A stretch of DNA of 64,000 nt from Druceiella hillmani (lineage: Eukaryota; Arthropoda; Insecta; Lepidoptera; Hepialidae), in contig JAYKKI010000128.1 in the NCBI GenBank assembly GCA_039881145.1, positions 124,001 to 188,000 on the forward strand, given 5' to 3'. The stretch's first letter is position 1; each line of letters starts with the position of its first letter. Shown piece by piece: positions 1 through 11,420 of this stretch. Under the pieces are notes generated by a model. The model worked only from the letters and a program-made list of their open reading frames with translations, searched no databases and was not told the origin of the DNA. The position numbers were made by a program, and so were the translations under genes.

Positions 1-1083
1 AAGGTGATATTCAGATATAGAATACGTTATTAATCAAATTGTTTGAATTTCAATTAAAATTATAGTACAAATTCATTTATCTTGGAAATTACTAGAAAAT
101 TTTGATACTTCAATTGGTTCTAAAGTTATGGTGATAAAAAACTTATGTAAAAAACTGACAAAATCTTCACCGCACGGATAATGGGCATCTGCAGATGTTC
201 AAATCGGGCCATGTGGAATAAATTAACGAATTATTTGCTTCTTGGATAAACTGCTTCTTATTGATCGTTTCTAAAGTTAAATGCTTTCTAACTAAAGTTA
301 CGTAAAATGTTTACTATTTCATGTTTCTTGGATATCTGATGAATGAGGTATTATAAAAAACCATAGTAAAATTTTCTTTATTTTTCCAGGAAGTTTTAGG
401 ATTGCTTATGTTTTTTGTTAATCATAAACCTAAAAACGCAGATACAAAAAAACGACTTTAAAAATCTATGAATAGTAAAGTTTTAATTGAGTTAAATGAA
501 AATAAAACAATAAATATTTACGTATCTTGAATTCTATTACACATTATTTGGTTGGTTTGGTCAAAGGTCTATCCTAAATTCTTTTTTGTTCTAAAACCGA
601 TATCATTTTATTGACGTTGAAAAATAGCTTGATAATTTGATATGTTTTTTACAATATATTTTGATACCTAACATTCGGGAGAACTTACTGTAGAATATGT
701 AAATAAGATACAATACGGCTTAGACACCTATAAAATAATATATATTCCACACTAGACCTCTCAACGCATAACAAATTGTCAATTTTGATACGAAAGGTTA
801 CGAAGTTCTGACAAATAACGTGAACAAGTGTTTATTTATATAGCACAAAAATGTATCTGATAGAGTAATATGAGATACATTTTTAACAAACCAAAAAAAA
901 TTTACGTATAGTCAGTCCATCTGTGTTTTGCCCGTGATTCAAAATATACTTCTGTGACTTACATGGGTGTATAGATTTTATGTGTTATGTAATAAATATT
1001 TGAATTTTAATATGAATTTTCTTACTTTAATATGGTTTTCATTAACTGATTAGGTTAAGTTGGATGATCTGTCGCGGACGTGT
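1..1083. other. AT-rich DNA, no gene seen
   Basis: No frame of useful length, no RNA gene and no repeat I recognise. Stops are dense in all frames, as expected for this base composition. A short GATTAGGTTAAG stretch near 1049 is TTAGG-like but single copy. Confidence 0.6.
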
Positions 1084-1540
1084 AGAACTCGCACAACGAG
1101 GGCTTTGCACATATTTAAGCTCTTATAGACATTTAGGGTTACACAGTATTTTTACTAAACTATTTATAAATATTTATTTTTACTACTATATCTTCCATAG
1201 ACGTTGAAACTTGGATTACATTTTAAAAAATATGTGGCCTAGAGTAATCGTTACATAATCTTTTTTCCATCTGTTTAATCATCTACTCTTTCCCTAAAAC
1301 CCCCATATTGGTTTTTAAAGATACTATTTTTTAATCAGATTTGATTAAGTTGGTTTCAAAATAAGGTAGTGGAGTCCTTTCAAACACTCCTTCTTTCTCC
1401 TTACTTCGTCCTTTAAAACACTTTCAAACACTTTCAAAACTTTTATTATAAACACATAAAAAAAATTTCGAGTTTTTAATTGGCCCTCTAAAACTTCTAC
1501 ATAAATATTTTTAAGCATCAGATAATTTATATATGTGCAA
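1084..1540 (+). repeat. Dispersed insect-type repeat, decayed copy (subfamily 2)
   Basis: The left end (ACTCGCACAACGAGGG, about 1087-1102) matches the left ends of the copies at 51265, 58370 and, on the other strand, 24350. All share the order ACTCGCA..., a GAGG block, then CACATTTA-like sequence and an ATAAACATTT-like tract. The right part (CTCTAAAACTTCTACATAAA, near 1486) resembles the CCAAAATCTCCATATAAATA tract of the copy at 15.1-15.5 kb. The middle is too diverged to align by eye, so the two ends may belong to separate fragments. No coding capacity is visible. Confidence 0.42.
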
Positions 1541-2825
1541 ATTAAAAAGTTTTATTGAAATATACGTCGGTTATTATGTTTTAGCACAATGCCCAATTAA
1601 AAGAAAATCTCTATATTTACTCATACATACGTATTGCAAAAGAGGTTTCTGAAATATATCCGATATAAAACTATGCTTAGCTTCTTTGTATTTCCAAATA
1701 ATATTGAACGCCTGTAATTTAATCTTACAAGAAACTAAAAAGTTATGCAAAACATGTCCCTGAATATATGATAAGTTTATGCAAATTGCACAGCATACAT
1801 CCAAATATACGGGAAAGCTGATAAGATATATGAGAAAATTACTTTAAGCACATCATATCTTACATCCAAATTCAATATTCCATCCACTGTTGCAAGAAGT
1901 TATGGCTGTATATTAACTCTAGCTAATAAAATCAGTCTAATTTTCCAAGAGCATTAATAGAAATTGCCTGAAAATTCTAACCACTGAAGTCTACTTGCTT
2001 CTGATTGCGTAAAATATTAATTATTAAGCTAGTCACAAGTTACCAAATTGGACAAATGTAATAGAAACAGAAAATTCTGTGAAAACATATATTTAAGACA
2101 AATACTTACAACAGTTTAAATAAAAAATGTTGTAAATATTTGTGGACTGCATAAAAGGAAATTGAATGAATTAGTTTTATTTACCAACGATGCGAGAGAT
2201 TCGTAAAAAAATGCAAAACTAATGCGGGAGGTAGTTTAAAATCGACTAAAGGTAACAAAATTATTTTTATCTCTACGATGTAAACGAAGAGAGCGTTTGT
2301 CGTTTGACTATATTAGACACCGTGGAAATATGCCAACCCATATTATTGTTTGTCTAGTAGTACACTCAACATTATCGAAGCCCTATTTAAGTATTGTTGT
2401 GAAAATGTGCGTCTTCCAACAAAACACAATAAAAGGAGATGACGCGAATTAAATGTGGTCCTATTTCGCTACTTGCTGCCGCATGCTGCGGACACATCAA
2501 ACAAGCACAGAATTATTAGTTTTATTTACTGAACGAGTTTAGTAATAACACAATTTCCTCCGAATCGTAAGTTTTTTAGTATTACATTATATTAATTTAA
2601 AGTATTTCGAATTTATTTTCGAAATAAAAAAATATTATTTGTGGTAAGTTTGTATTTTGTTGTCAAAAGTCTGAGTAAGCTTAATTTTTTTTATTATGTA
2701 TAGTACAGAACATCAGTTATAAATGGAAAGTTAGCGTCAGGAGTTTGCTGAATTGCTGGTCGACAGGGTAAGTTAATGTGGCAATGAGGTAAAATTAATA
2801 ATGATGTTAACAATAAATACAATCT
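1541..2825. other. AT-rich DNA with a less AT-rich patch, no gene seen
   Basis: The minus frame at 1574-1804 has no family motif and I treat it as chance. About 2260-2500 is clearly less AT-rich than its surroundings and holds a small GC-rich hairpin (CCGCATGCTGCGG near 2479). It could be conserved non-coding DNA, but one sequence alone cannot show that. Confidence 0.5.
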
Positions 2826-2967
2826 GGCCAAGTGCGAGTCTGGTTAGCGGGAAGAGGGTTTTATACATTGTTTGAAGTTAAATTATTTTAAATATTTATC
2901 ATAAGTCATCATTAATATAGAATTCATAGCATAGTAAATATAATAATATCTAAGATAAACAAATAAG

Positions 2968-2969
<2 letters not shown>
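2826..2969 (+). repeat. Dispersed repeat fragment, left part (subfamily 1)
   Basis: Contains AAGTGCGAGTCTGGTTAGCG and GAGGGTTTT, then an AAATTATTTTAAATATTTAT tract, CATAAGTCATCATTAATAT and a TAATATCTAAGATAAACA-like tail. The same blocks occur in the same order at 39585-39800 (plus) and 53580-53915 (minus). The copy runs straight into an (AT)n tract, so its right end is lost or replaced. Confidence 0.7.

Positions 2970-3059
<90 letters not shown>
2970..3059. repeat. (AT)n microsatellite, about 90 bp
   Basis: Almost pure AT dinucleotide run with one A-rich interruption near 3019. It lies directly at the truncated right side of a dispersed repeat fragment. Confidence 0.97.
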
Positions 3060-3062
<3 letters not shown>

Positions 3063-3099
3063 GAATTCTAAGAATAAAAATTAATGATTATAAAAGTAA

Positions 3100-3387
3100 T
3101 TGAGAAAAACTTTTAATCGCCCAAAATTTAATGTTAATAAAAGAGTTCAAAATCGAGGAATGCATATTCAAATTAACCAAGAAATATTTGCTGACAATAT
3201 AAGTATTGTGTTAATAAGTAAAAATTATAAAGCGTCATCTCTAGAAAGAAAGGGGGAAAACGAATTTATATCTGAAATTAAAAAAAAAATAATTAAGCAG
3301 CTTGATAATAACCTAGGCAGTTACTTGGCTATTCAAAATAAACTGGCGCCATATATTTCTTCAATAAAAACAAAAGTGGTGTCGTAA
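3100..3387 (+). CDS. Unassigned open frame, possibly a coding exon or gene fragment
   Basis: I do not recognise the product. The frame stays open for 95 codons and ends in TAA. A stop lies directly upstream of its first codon, which is TTG; the first in-frame ATG is at 3160 and gives 75 residues. That is long for DNA this rich in AT, and GC appears to be concentrated in codon positions 1 and 2. The predicted protein is hydrophilic and lysine-rich, with no signal peptide or obvious membrane segment. A mixed hydrophobic/charged segment (EFISEIKKKIIKQLDNNLGS, residues 55-74) could form a helix. AATAAA-type polyadenylation signals follow within about 60 bp. It could be a terminal exon, a piece of a retrocopy, part of an unrecognised transposon, or a chance frame. 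An (AT)n tract and a dispersed repeat lie just upstream. Confidence 0.3.
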   Translation: MRKTFNRPKFNVNKRVQNRGMHIQINQEIFADNISIVLISKNYKASSLERKGENEFISEIKKKIIKQLDNNLGSYLAIQNKLAPYISSIKTKVVS

Positions 3388-3870
3388 ATTTATATAAATG
3401 TATCATTTTAATATTTTTTTGGTTATTATTTATGGTAATAAAAATAAAAACTCGAGTTGAATTATAAATAGGATATGATATATCTGTAAGCACAAGTCAT
3501 CTTTTCGTATTTAGTTGTCCTGAACGAAACCCATCCAATAAATAGCCAGGGTGAGAAGAGGGCGTAACTATATTAATAAAGTTTCAACGAGCCATTTCTT
3601 CAACTCTCATCTTGTCAGCTCTTCAAATGAGTAAATATTTTTCTTGGAATTCTAAAAGTTTCGTAAGCAGTTTCAGCTGGATCTGTAATACAGTGATGTT
3701 ATTAATTTTCTATTTAACTTAAATAACGAATAATATACTATTTAATTCAAAACAGAGGATAATTATTAACACATCATGTAGCACTATTTCTTCAATTGCC
3801 GTTATATTAGTCCGTAGCTGTATATTTTTTAGTTATGAGTTTTTAATCCTTTGTCGTAGTAAAATAATTT
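3388..3870. other. AT-rich DNA, no gene seen
   Basis: Apart from AATAAA-like motifs near 3438 that could serve the upstream frame, nothing is recognisable. Confidence 0.5.
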
Positions 3871-3986
3871 ATTGTATTTTCTTTCTTCTTGGAGTAGTTT
3901 GGTTTAGGTTAAGTCGAGTTTGGTCAGTATTGTGTTTTCTTTCTTCTTGGATTAGTTTGGTTTAGGTTAGGTCGAGTTTGGTCAGG
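3871..3986. repeat. 58-bp tandem duplication
   Basis: Two adjacent 58-bp copies (3871-3928 and 3929-3986) differ at about four positions by eye. Each contains TTTCTTTCTTCTTGG, then GTTTGGTTTAGGTTA, then GTCGAGTTTGGTCAG. The low divergence suggests a fairly recent duplication. Confidence 0.93.
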
Positions 3987-4075
3987 TGAGATTAGATTAG
4001 GTTAGGTTTGGTATATACAAAATGTTAAGATATTTTAGGCTGGTTAAATCGGATTGGATTAGATTAGGTAAGGTT
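3987..4075. repeat. TTAGG-like degenerate stretch
   Basis: Several GATTAG, GGTTAGG and TTAGGTAAGG variants continue the TTAGG flavour of the preceding duplication. TTAGG is the common insect telomere repeat, but this run is short, degenerate and internal. Treat it as interstitial simple sequence. Confidence 0.55.
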
Positions 4076-5455
4076 TGCATTATTTTTGTGAAAGAAATAT
4101 AAATATTTAATAAAAATATTAAAAAAATTTTTACGTTTTTAATATAGTACTTAGTAGATCGTCAGAAACCACTAAGACATTTTCTTGAATATTCATCAAA
4201 AATTCTATTAAATTTATCAATTTTCTTCGCTACAAATATTGTTCAAGTATTTTCCAATATTTTTCAAAATATCACATTACGCTATTTGAAAATACTGCTA
4301 CGAGCGCCGAATTCTTATAACAAAATAAATACAAATAATATAAAATAAAACAAATACAGTTCATTTCCTATTAATCAATGTATTCCTATTTTAAAACATC
4401 TTTGAATCGATGATCTCTGGTCCAAAACGTGCGAGTAGAATATTTTTCCATGTTCAAACATAGATAGAAGCAGAGTCTTAAAAATATAACCGTTGATCTA
4501 AATGACAAACATTTCAAAAATATTACGATTAAAATTTTTTTTTATGTAGGTATAGGTAATTTGGTATATATTTTCACATAAATTATCCTAAGACATAGCG
4601 CCCTTCATTCAATCATTCAATTATCTTAAGACATAGCCCACTTCGTTGGATATTATTTACGTAAATCTTATTTCAATTCAACCACTTTTTCTATGAACCT
4701 TATTTCAGCTTGCGCCAAAAATTGTCCGTTTAAAAATTGACGTCATTCGTCATCACCGTATATGTGTTTTTCAAACCTTGATCCTGTAAAAACCATAAAA
4801 TTTCCAGATTAAACTTATTTCAAACATTAAAATTTAACATATAAATTTAGCCCTAATTGCCTCAATGATCCAAATTCTGTGCGACTTCGTCCTTGATTTA
4901 TCTGCCCTTAATTCAATTGCGTTTCTCATTAGTCCCATCGTTGCTAATTGTCGTAGACGCGGAGGTATCTTTTGCTTATTTGTATTTAAGCATTCGTTAT
5001 TAAATTAAAAAAAAGACATGAATAGATCTTGAATTTTAAGGATTGAGTAAATATAAAGGTATGTGTAATCATTTAAATATTTTGGATTATTTAGTATTTT
5101 TCTTTAACTATTTAAAAATATTGATAATATTTTTCAATATATTGTCCTATATCGTCCACATTTTGTTAAAGTAAATTTACCGAAACAAATCTGCGTTGAA
5201 GAATAAAAATCGTAGAACTTTCTTTGGAATTTCCACATGCATAGTTAAAAAGAGGGAATCCACTGGAAAACGTACCAAAAATATTACTAAAAATTTTCGA
5301 TTAAAATTTTCAAAGAATTATTTTGGATAATATTTTTCCATTTGATGAAATTTGCGAAAAATAAATTAAAAATACATATTAAATAAATAATTCTATTGAA
5401 CAAAATGTAATAGTTTCAATAAATTTTTTACAAATATTTACATTATTTTTCATCG
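4076..5455. other. AT-rich DNA, no gene seen
   Basis: No coding signal. One local duplication (4581-4655) is listed separately. A somewhat less AT-rich stretch at about 4860-4980 has no recognisable content. Confidence 0.55.
4581..4655. repeat. 38-bp tandem duplication, diverged
   Basis: AATTATCCTAAGACATAGCG (4581) is followed 38 bp later by AATTATCTTAAGACATAGCC (4619). The similarity continues through CTTCATT and CTTCGTT. Confidence 0.75.
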
Positions 5456-6570
5456 TGTAAACATATTCACAGGCGTACAAAATTATGAACACCTTAAAAG
5501 AGTTTTAGAATTTACCTTTTCCGATAAACTTAGGTAAATGTTAAGAGATACAGAGAGAATATATTCACCCTGTAAATATATTCACAGGCGTACAAAATCA
5601 TGAATATCTGAAATGAATTTTAATATCAACCTTATAGTTTCCCGGCAAACAATCTGTAAACTTCTAGTTATGTTGTTTTTTTTCCAAATTTAACTTAGTA
5701 GCTTCAAAGAAACAAAGAAAACACACTCACCGTGTAAACACAATCACAGGCGTGTAAAACCATGGAACCTCAAAAGAATTTTAGGATCCAGCTCATAGTT
5801 TTAGGACACATTTTGAAGAAATTTCTAGTTATTTTGTTTTTTTTATTTTTGTCTGATTTTAATATCAACCTTATCAACCTTAAAAAAAACAACAAAACTA
5901 TAATTTTCCGAAAGTTGCCGGAAAATTATAGTTATGTTGTTTTTTTTCTAAATTTAACTTAGTATCTTCGGAGATACTGGGAAAATACACACACCGTGTA
6001 AACACAACCACAGGCGTGCAATACCATGGATATCTCAAAAGAATTTTAGGATCCAGGTCATAGTTTTCCGAAAAATTTTAAAGAAATTTCTAGTTATGTT
6101 GTTTTTTTTATTTTTGACTTTAACAGATTCCCAGATGAAGGGTAAATATATTCACCATATAAACATATTCACAGGCATACATAATCGTAAATATCTCGAA
6201 AGAATTATAGAATTTACCTTATAGTCATCCAACAAACTTTTAATAAATTTCTAGTTAGGTTGTTTTTTTTATAATTTCGACTTTAGCTGCGTCGAAACTA
6301 CAGAGTAAACAAATTTACAGGCGTATAAAATTAACCTTAAATTTTCCGAAACTTTAGGTAAATTCCCAGTTACGTTTTTTTTATAATTTTCATTTTAGCA
6401 GCTTCGAAAATACAGGAAATCATATTTACCATGTAAACATATTCACAAATATTTCAAAACAATTTTAGAATCAAGTTTATAGTTTCCGATAAACTATAAG
6501 TAAACTTCCAATCATATTGTTTTCTTATAATTTCATCTTCAGCAGTTTCAAGATTACAGAAAAAACATTT
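5456..6570. repeat. Degenerate tandem array, about seven units
   Basis: The phrase GTAAACATATTCACAGGCG, with variants, recurs at about 5457, 5571, 5733, 5997, 6158, 6304 and 6432. Each unit continues with an ATGAA/ATGGA..CTC block, TTTTAGAATTTACC-like sequence, TTTCCGAAAA-like sequence, CTAGTTATGTTG, a long T run and a TTTAACTTAGTAGCTTC-like segment. Unit lengths run from about 115 to 264 bp, so units have lost or gained internal blocks. The open frame at 5762-5962 is a translation of one unit and not a gene. Confidence 0.9.
5882..5947. repeat. Inverted duplication, 29-bp arms, 8-nt loop
   Basis: Arms 5882-5910 and 5919-5947 are reverse complements with one mismatch. The loop is AAAGTTGC. 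The right arm is normal sequence of the tandem array (CTATAATTTTCC read on the other strand, plus ATGTTGTTTT); the left arm is an inverted copy inserted into the longest unit and helps explain its 264-bp length. Confidence 0.93.
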
Positions 6571-9500
6571 TTTTTAGGTTTTTGAACAATATTTCTATAA
6601 TTATCTAACGCAAAGTTTTGAAAAACACAGTTTTCTAATCTGTAATACTTGCTCTTTCAGTTTATACCCAACATACCAAAAGAAGTTTAAAAAAAATTGC
6701 CGTTACTTTACTAAATGCAGTATACTTTATCATTCCCATTTAAGATACAACTAGAACTACCTTATTCTTAATTTTTTACGAATTTTTGGAATACCGATAT
6801 TACCGCTCCTATAGCAACGCACTTCAAAACAGACTACTTTCTGTAATGAAGAAATAACAAAGGTAAAGAGACTGCCCAAAATTATCGGCATCTTATTATC
6901 TGAGACAGTTTTGTCGTATTAAAATTTACTTATTTAAATCTAAGTTGCAACCAAGGTATAAATAATAGCCGCAAATTATTATTTTTATAAAATGGTCAAA
7001 TTTAAATATTAACGAACAGCGTAACTGGTTTTTCTTCTTCTTTTCTTTTGAAATTATTAAGTTAACACAATGCAACATGTATATCCGCTCAGAAGGTTAC
7101 GCGCGCATCATATAAAAGTTATCCAGACTATATCTGAGATGATTTGATACATGTATGCCCATGAGTTTATCAAAATAGTACGGAGTCTTTTAACTTCGAT
7201 GTGACCTTAATCGTTTCTTTTTTATTTTAATCGTACGCTTTTTGACTGAGGTAAAGCTGATACGTATTGAGTTTACTTAAAAACAATCTCGAATTAAACG
7301 GAGTTGAATTTAGGTTAAAAATAAAAAAGAAAACTTGAATAATTTCACGGAATGAACATCGTCCAAATGTTGAATACCATTCGTTCGGCAACATTTTATT
7401 ATCTATTAGTAATTTGGCTTATTCAACTGAATTGTAAGGACATTGGTCAATTTCAACTAACATACAATTAATTGGGAATACGCATATATTATTCATACCA
7501 GTGTATCTCTACATCAAACACAGTAAAAATGTTAAGGAACTATTTCAAAATTCTCAACTGTTTTTTGAAAAAATCACAGTCAAAATTGGTAGTTCAAGGA
7601 AAAAAAATCCTTAGTGACATATGTCAGATATACTCGATTTGATTTGTAGTATTACCTACATGAATAAAAGATACATTCTTTGTTACAATATTTAATATCA
7701 CGTAGTAATTATAGGGATGTAAGTAATTAATATACCTTCACAACCACTAATTACAGTTAATGTTGAAAACCGACATATAATTGCAATAATCAAATATAAT
7801 GGCAAACAAATATTTAATTTGGAATACTTTTAAAAAAAAATTGAGTCACTAATATTTTCACCAAATGGATGAACGAATGCATATACTATAAAAATACAGT
7901 GAAAATAATGTCAAAGAACAAGGTTCAATTTTTTCATCTATCCTATCAGCTCATAGACAATAGTCCTATTTGCCCACAAAGTGACATAGGGCTTGGTTAT
8001 GAGGAAGATGTTTCTAAGATATACAAATCTTGCTAATACACAGATACCAGCATATACGTGTAGGTATATATATTTATTGTTACGTAATTGTTTTATTAAA
8101 GAAGAAAACCTGGTATTAATGTCACAGTTTTATTTAAAAACAGGCCAAATTTGTTAACTTTTCACGATAATAACTGTATTAAAAAATTAGCATTCTCTAC
8201 AGACAGCATAAGATCTGTCTTTATACAAATATATCTTACGTGACGTTTTGTATTTGGCTGTATAATAAATAGTATGAAACAAATTTTAATGCTCTAAAAT
8301 TCATAGGAATTTCTAGGCTATTAATAATAAAAACGGAGAGTTATATTCAATAGTCCTATTTGATATCTGAAATATGATTATATTTATCTTTACATAATGA
8401 TACATAAATTTTTCGCTTCAATTCATTTCAATGGTTGTTTTTTTATAAAACATATTAATGAATGTATCATTTCTTATTAGATAACAAAACGAAAAATTTC
8501 TGGATTTGGGGCACAATTTTGATGATTTTGTATCAAAAATAAGACCAAACAGTTTTTAACTTATCACTCGTATGCACGTAAGTGACCGTTTTCAACTTAT
8601 TTCTTAACTACTTATTAGTTATAGTTAAATAATTACTAAGTTTATTTACCATATGAGTAACTTTTAACAATACTTATTTACATCGCAATATAAACATGTA
8701 TCCTGGAAATAATAGGTTTTTTTAAAGACGTGGCAAAAATTAATTGCCACATGGCACTGCATTCTAGCAGAGATATTGGCGATATATATTGGAAATGTTT
8801 AAATTGAAATAAATAATAAAGAAACCAAAATGTTTGATTTAAAAGTTGATTCCATAAAATCAAATTAATAATGAATTTTAAGTCTTTACTTAAAACCAAA
8901 CCTTTCGACAACATATTACAATACCTTTTTCTACAATTAAATAACCTTTGCCTAATGGCAACTTAAATGAAAATATAAGTGAAGTTAAAGACGCATTATT
9001 AAGTAGGAAACCGTAAAGATAGAGGAAACATAAATAAGGATGAATCTTTATGTTCACAATTGCACCAAATGATAATGGCTCATAAACTCCTACTTCTGCG
9101 AAGAGAATTGTTGGGAACCATATCACATTTAATTTGCATTTATGGTAAACCAAAATTAATGCGAGTTCTTCCGGCCTCGCAGCTATAAATTCGTCATAAA
9201 ACTAACATTCGTCCAACATTAACGACCAGGATATTTCTAACTTATCCCAATAAAGTTTATAGCGAAACTATCATAAAAACGGAATGTTTTCAAGTTTCAT
9301 AGTGACACATCTGTTACGACTGAACCAAAGGTTCAATGTTTGTTAAAACAAAGTTATCCCAGTCGGTAATTATTATCGAAATTAAATGGTAAATTGTGAA
9401 ATTAACGATTTAACGTTGAGAATAAGGGAATATTATTTGTGGTATAATTAAAACTATTGTATTCATATTGTATATTTGCAATAAAATATAAAGCACTAAA

Positions 9501-11017
9501 TATGTGTGAAATTAAAGTAAATGATTTTGTTTTCACATATGCTAAAGCAGATGGGCAAAAGCCTAAAAAGTTTTAAGACTAAGCGTATAAAAATAAAAAT
9601 GACACTCACAAAAAAAATGTAAAACATTTGTACTTGAAAGGTTTTATTTTTAAATCACCCAAGTTAGAAATATAATAGTTCGTAAATGCTATTTCTATGA
9701 AACAATATAAACAAACAAAATGAAACAAAATTTAAAGTTTTTCTCGTTATATTTTCTATACATGCATGCATCATACTAATTTATGAAACACTCAGTCCAG
9801 CAAAGTAGTCAAAATATCGCTGGAAATCTCGAAAAGAACAAAAAACTTTCATTTTGACAACAATTTTGATAAATTAACAGTTTATTTTTATTTAATTTAG
9901 ATAACGGCTACAAATTAAAAAAAGCAATAAGATAGCTGCATTTAAACATAGTCGGCAAAAAATGGAAATCACCGTCGTACCGATGGCCATTAATTGTTAC
10001 AAATGAAGAAAAGGTTTGAAAAATCTACAAATTGGTCATTGCAGATCACAGATAGAAATTTGCACCTATATCTAAGGTTACAGGTATCTCATTTGTGTGA
10101 ACTCAAAATATCATATAAAATAAACTGGGATCTTCCAAGATGTATACCCTATGGGTACGGAGGCCCTTTTTGTTGAACAAAAACGCAATGGACTCATTAT
10201 TTAATTCGTCTTTTCGGTTTTATTTGAATTTAATTCATCAATATTCTAACAACAGCAACAGGCATTTTAAGAGCCTTGAGGAAACATTTTTTGAAAGCTC
10301 TGTAATGCTTTAGAAATCATGCGAAATAAGTGTCCCTAGATACACTACCTATCTATTACGTTGAGAAATGAAAATAATTTGGAGAACATCTATATTTAAT
10401 TTCAAGTCCAGGTGCTAAACTTGTCAATGCGCCCTAGCATTTAAAGACCTTAATTTTTTTTCGCCATCTGAATATATGTAATACTACCTGAATATATATT
10501 TTTTTTACTACCTGAATTATACCCAATAAATTTCTGAAAAATTATGAAATTTAAATTTAACCTGTATTTTAGATAAGGTCTTAGTGCAAGTAACTTTGTG
10601 TTTTTTTAATTATTTCCAAGAATTTAACTAAATATTTTTATAGGCAACATTTTTTTATAGATATTATCCACAATATTCAAAAGTAAACTAAGAAAAATAG
10701 TTTTCGAATAAATTTAACCCGATCTTTTCAATGACATGCAACTTTATGATTTAATTGACTATGAAACCCGGTTTTTGGTCTTTCTAACGGTAATTACAAT
10801 TTTTAATACACATTTTTTAATTAAAACGCTTGGGATTATTTTTCTTCTATTCCCTATTTAGCTACCGTAGACATTTAAGAACACATAAGAGCACGACACA
10901 AAAAACTATAAAATACTCATAGTTTAATATTCTGGTAAATGTCTGTGGAACCCTGTGAAATGACTTAGGAAATCTGATTAATTCATGATTCGATACGCAC
11001 TTGACCATTTTTTTATT
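6571..11017. other. AT-rich DNA, no gene seen
   Basis: Frames at 8678-8914 and 8890-9153 (minus) and 9994-10176 (plus) have hydrophobic or mixed low-information translations and no family motif. The 8890-9153 frame (87 codons) is the longest and was judged chance. No tRNA, microsatellite or tandem array was seen. Confidence 0.55.
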
Positions 11018-11047
11018 TATACCGAGATACCTCTGTACCTCGGTATA
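11018..11047. repeat. Short inverted duplication, 13-bp arms, 4-nt loop
   Basis: TATACCGAGATAC (11018-11030) and GTACCTCGGTATA (11035-11047) are reverse complements with one mismatch around the loop CTCT. It is the shortest of the inverted duplications listed and could be a coincidence more easily than the others. Confidence 0.7.
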
Positions 11048-11179
11048 GACTCATTAAAGACAAAATTTGTGATTGTAATTTTTTTTCAGGTTTTTAATCT
11101 TTTTATTTCACGCTTCTAGGGAAATGATATTAATATTTATAAAATTTTCTTATTTTCAGTTAGTATATTGCACGGCGCA

Positions 11180-11420
11180 TACTCGACAAATATAATATTC
11201 ATCTCACGTATTTAATTGAGCAATTATATAATATGCGAGTTACATTCGGGAGCGAATTAATTATAGACTGTTGCAATTACCTTAATTAATTCAATTTACT
11301 TAATTGATGTACTAGATGTAAAATTAATGGATATAATAATGAGAGGCGATGTGGTATCGTTCAATTACGTCGGTTTGGATTATATTAACGATAATAATCT
11401 AGTTATTCATTAATGTCTCT
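11180..11420. promoter_or_regulatory. Candidate homeodomain-site cluster
   Basis: More than fifteen TAAT/ATTA cores fall within about 240 bp, many in extended forms such as GAATTAATTA, TTAATTAATTC and CTTAATTGATG. They are interleaved with GC-containing words (GAGAGGCGATG, CAATTACGTCGG) that are rare in this DNA. TAAT is the core of many homeodomain sites, so the patch resembles a developmental enhancer. AT-rich DNA gives many TAAT words by chance, so this is only a candidate. Confidence 0.22.

Noticed and set aside
8890..9153. 87-codon hydrophobic minus frame considered as a chemoreceptor-like exon
   Set aside because: No characteristic motif, no flanking exons and low-information composition.
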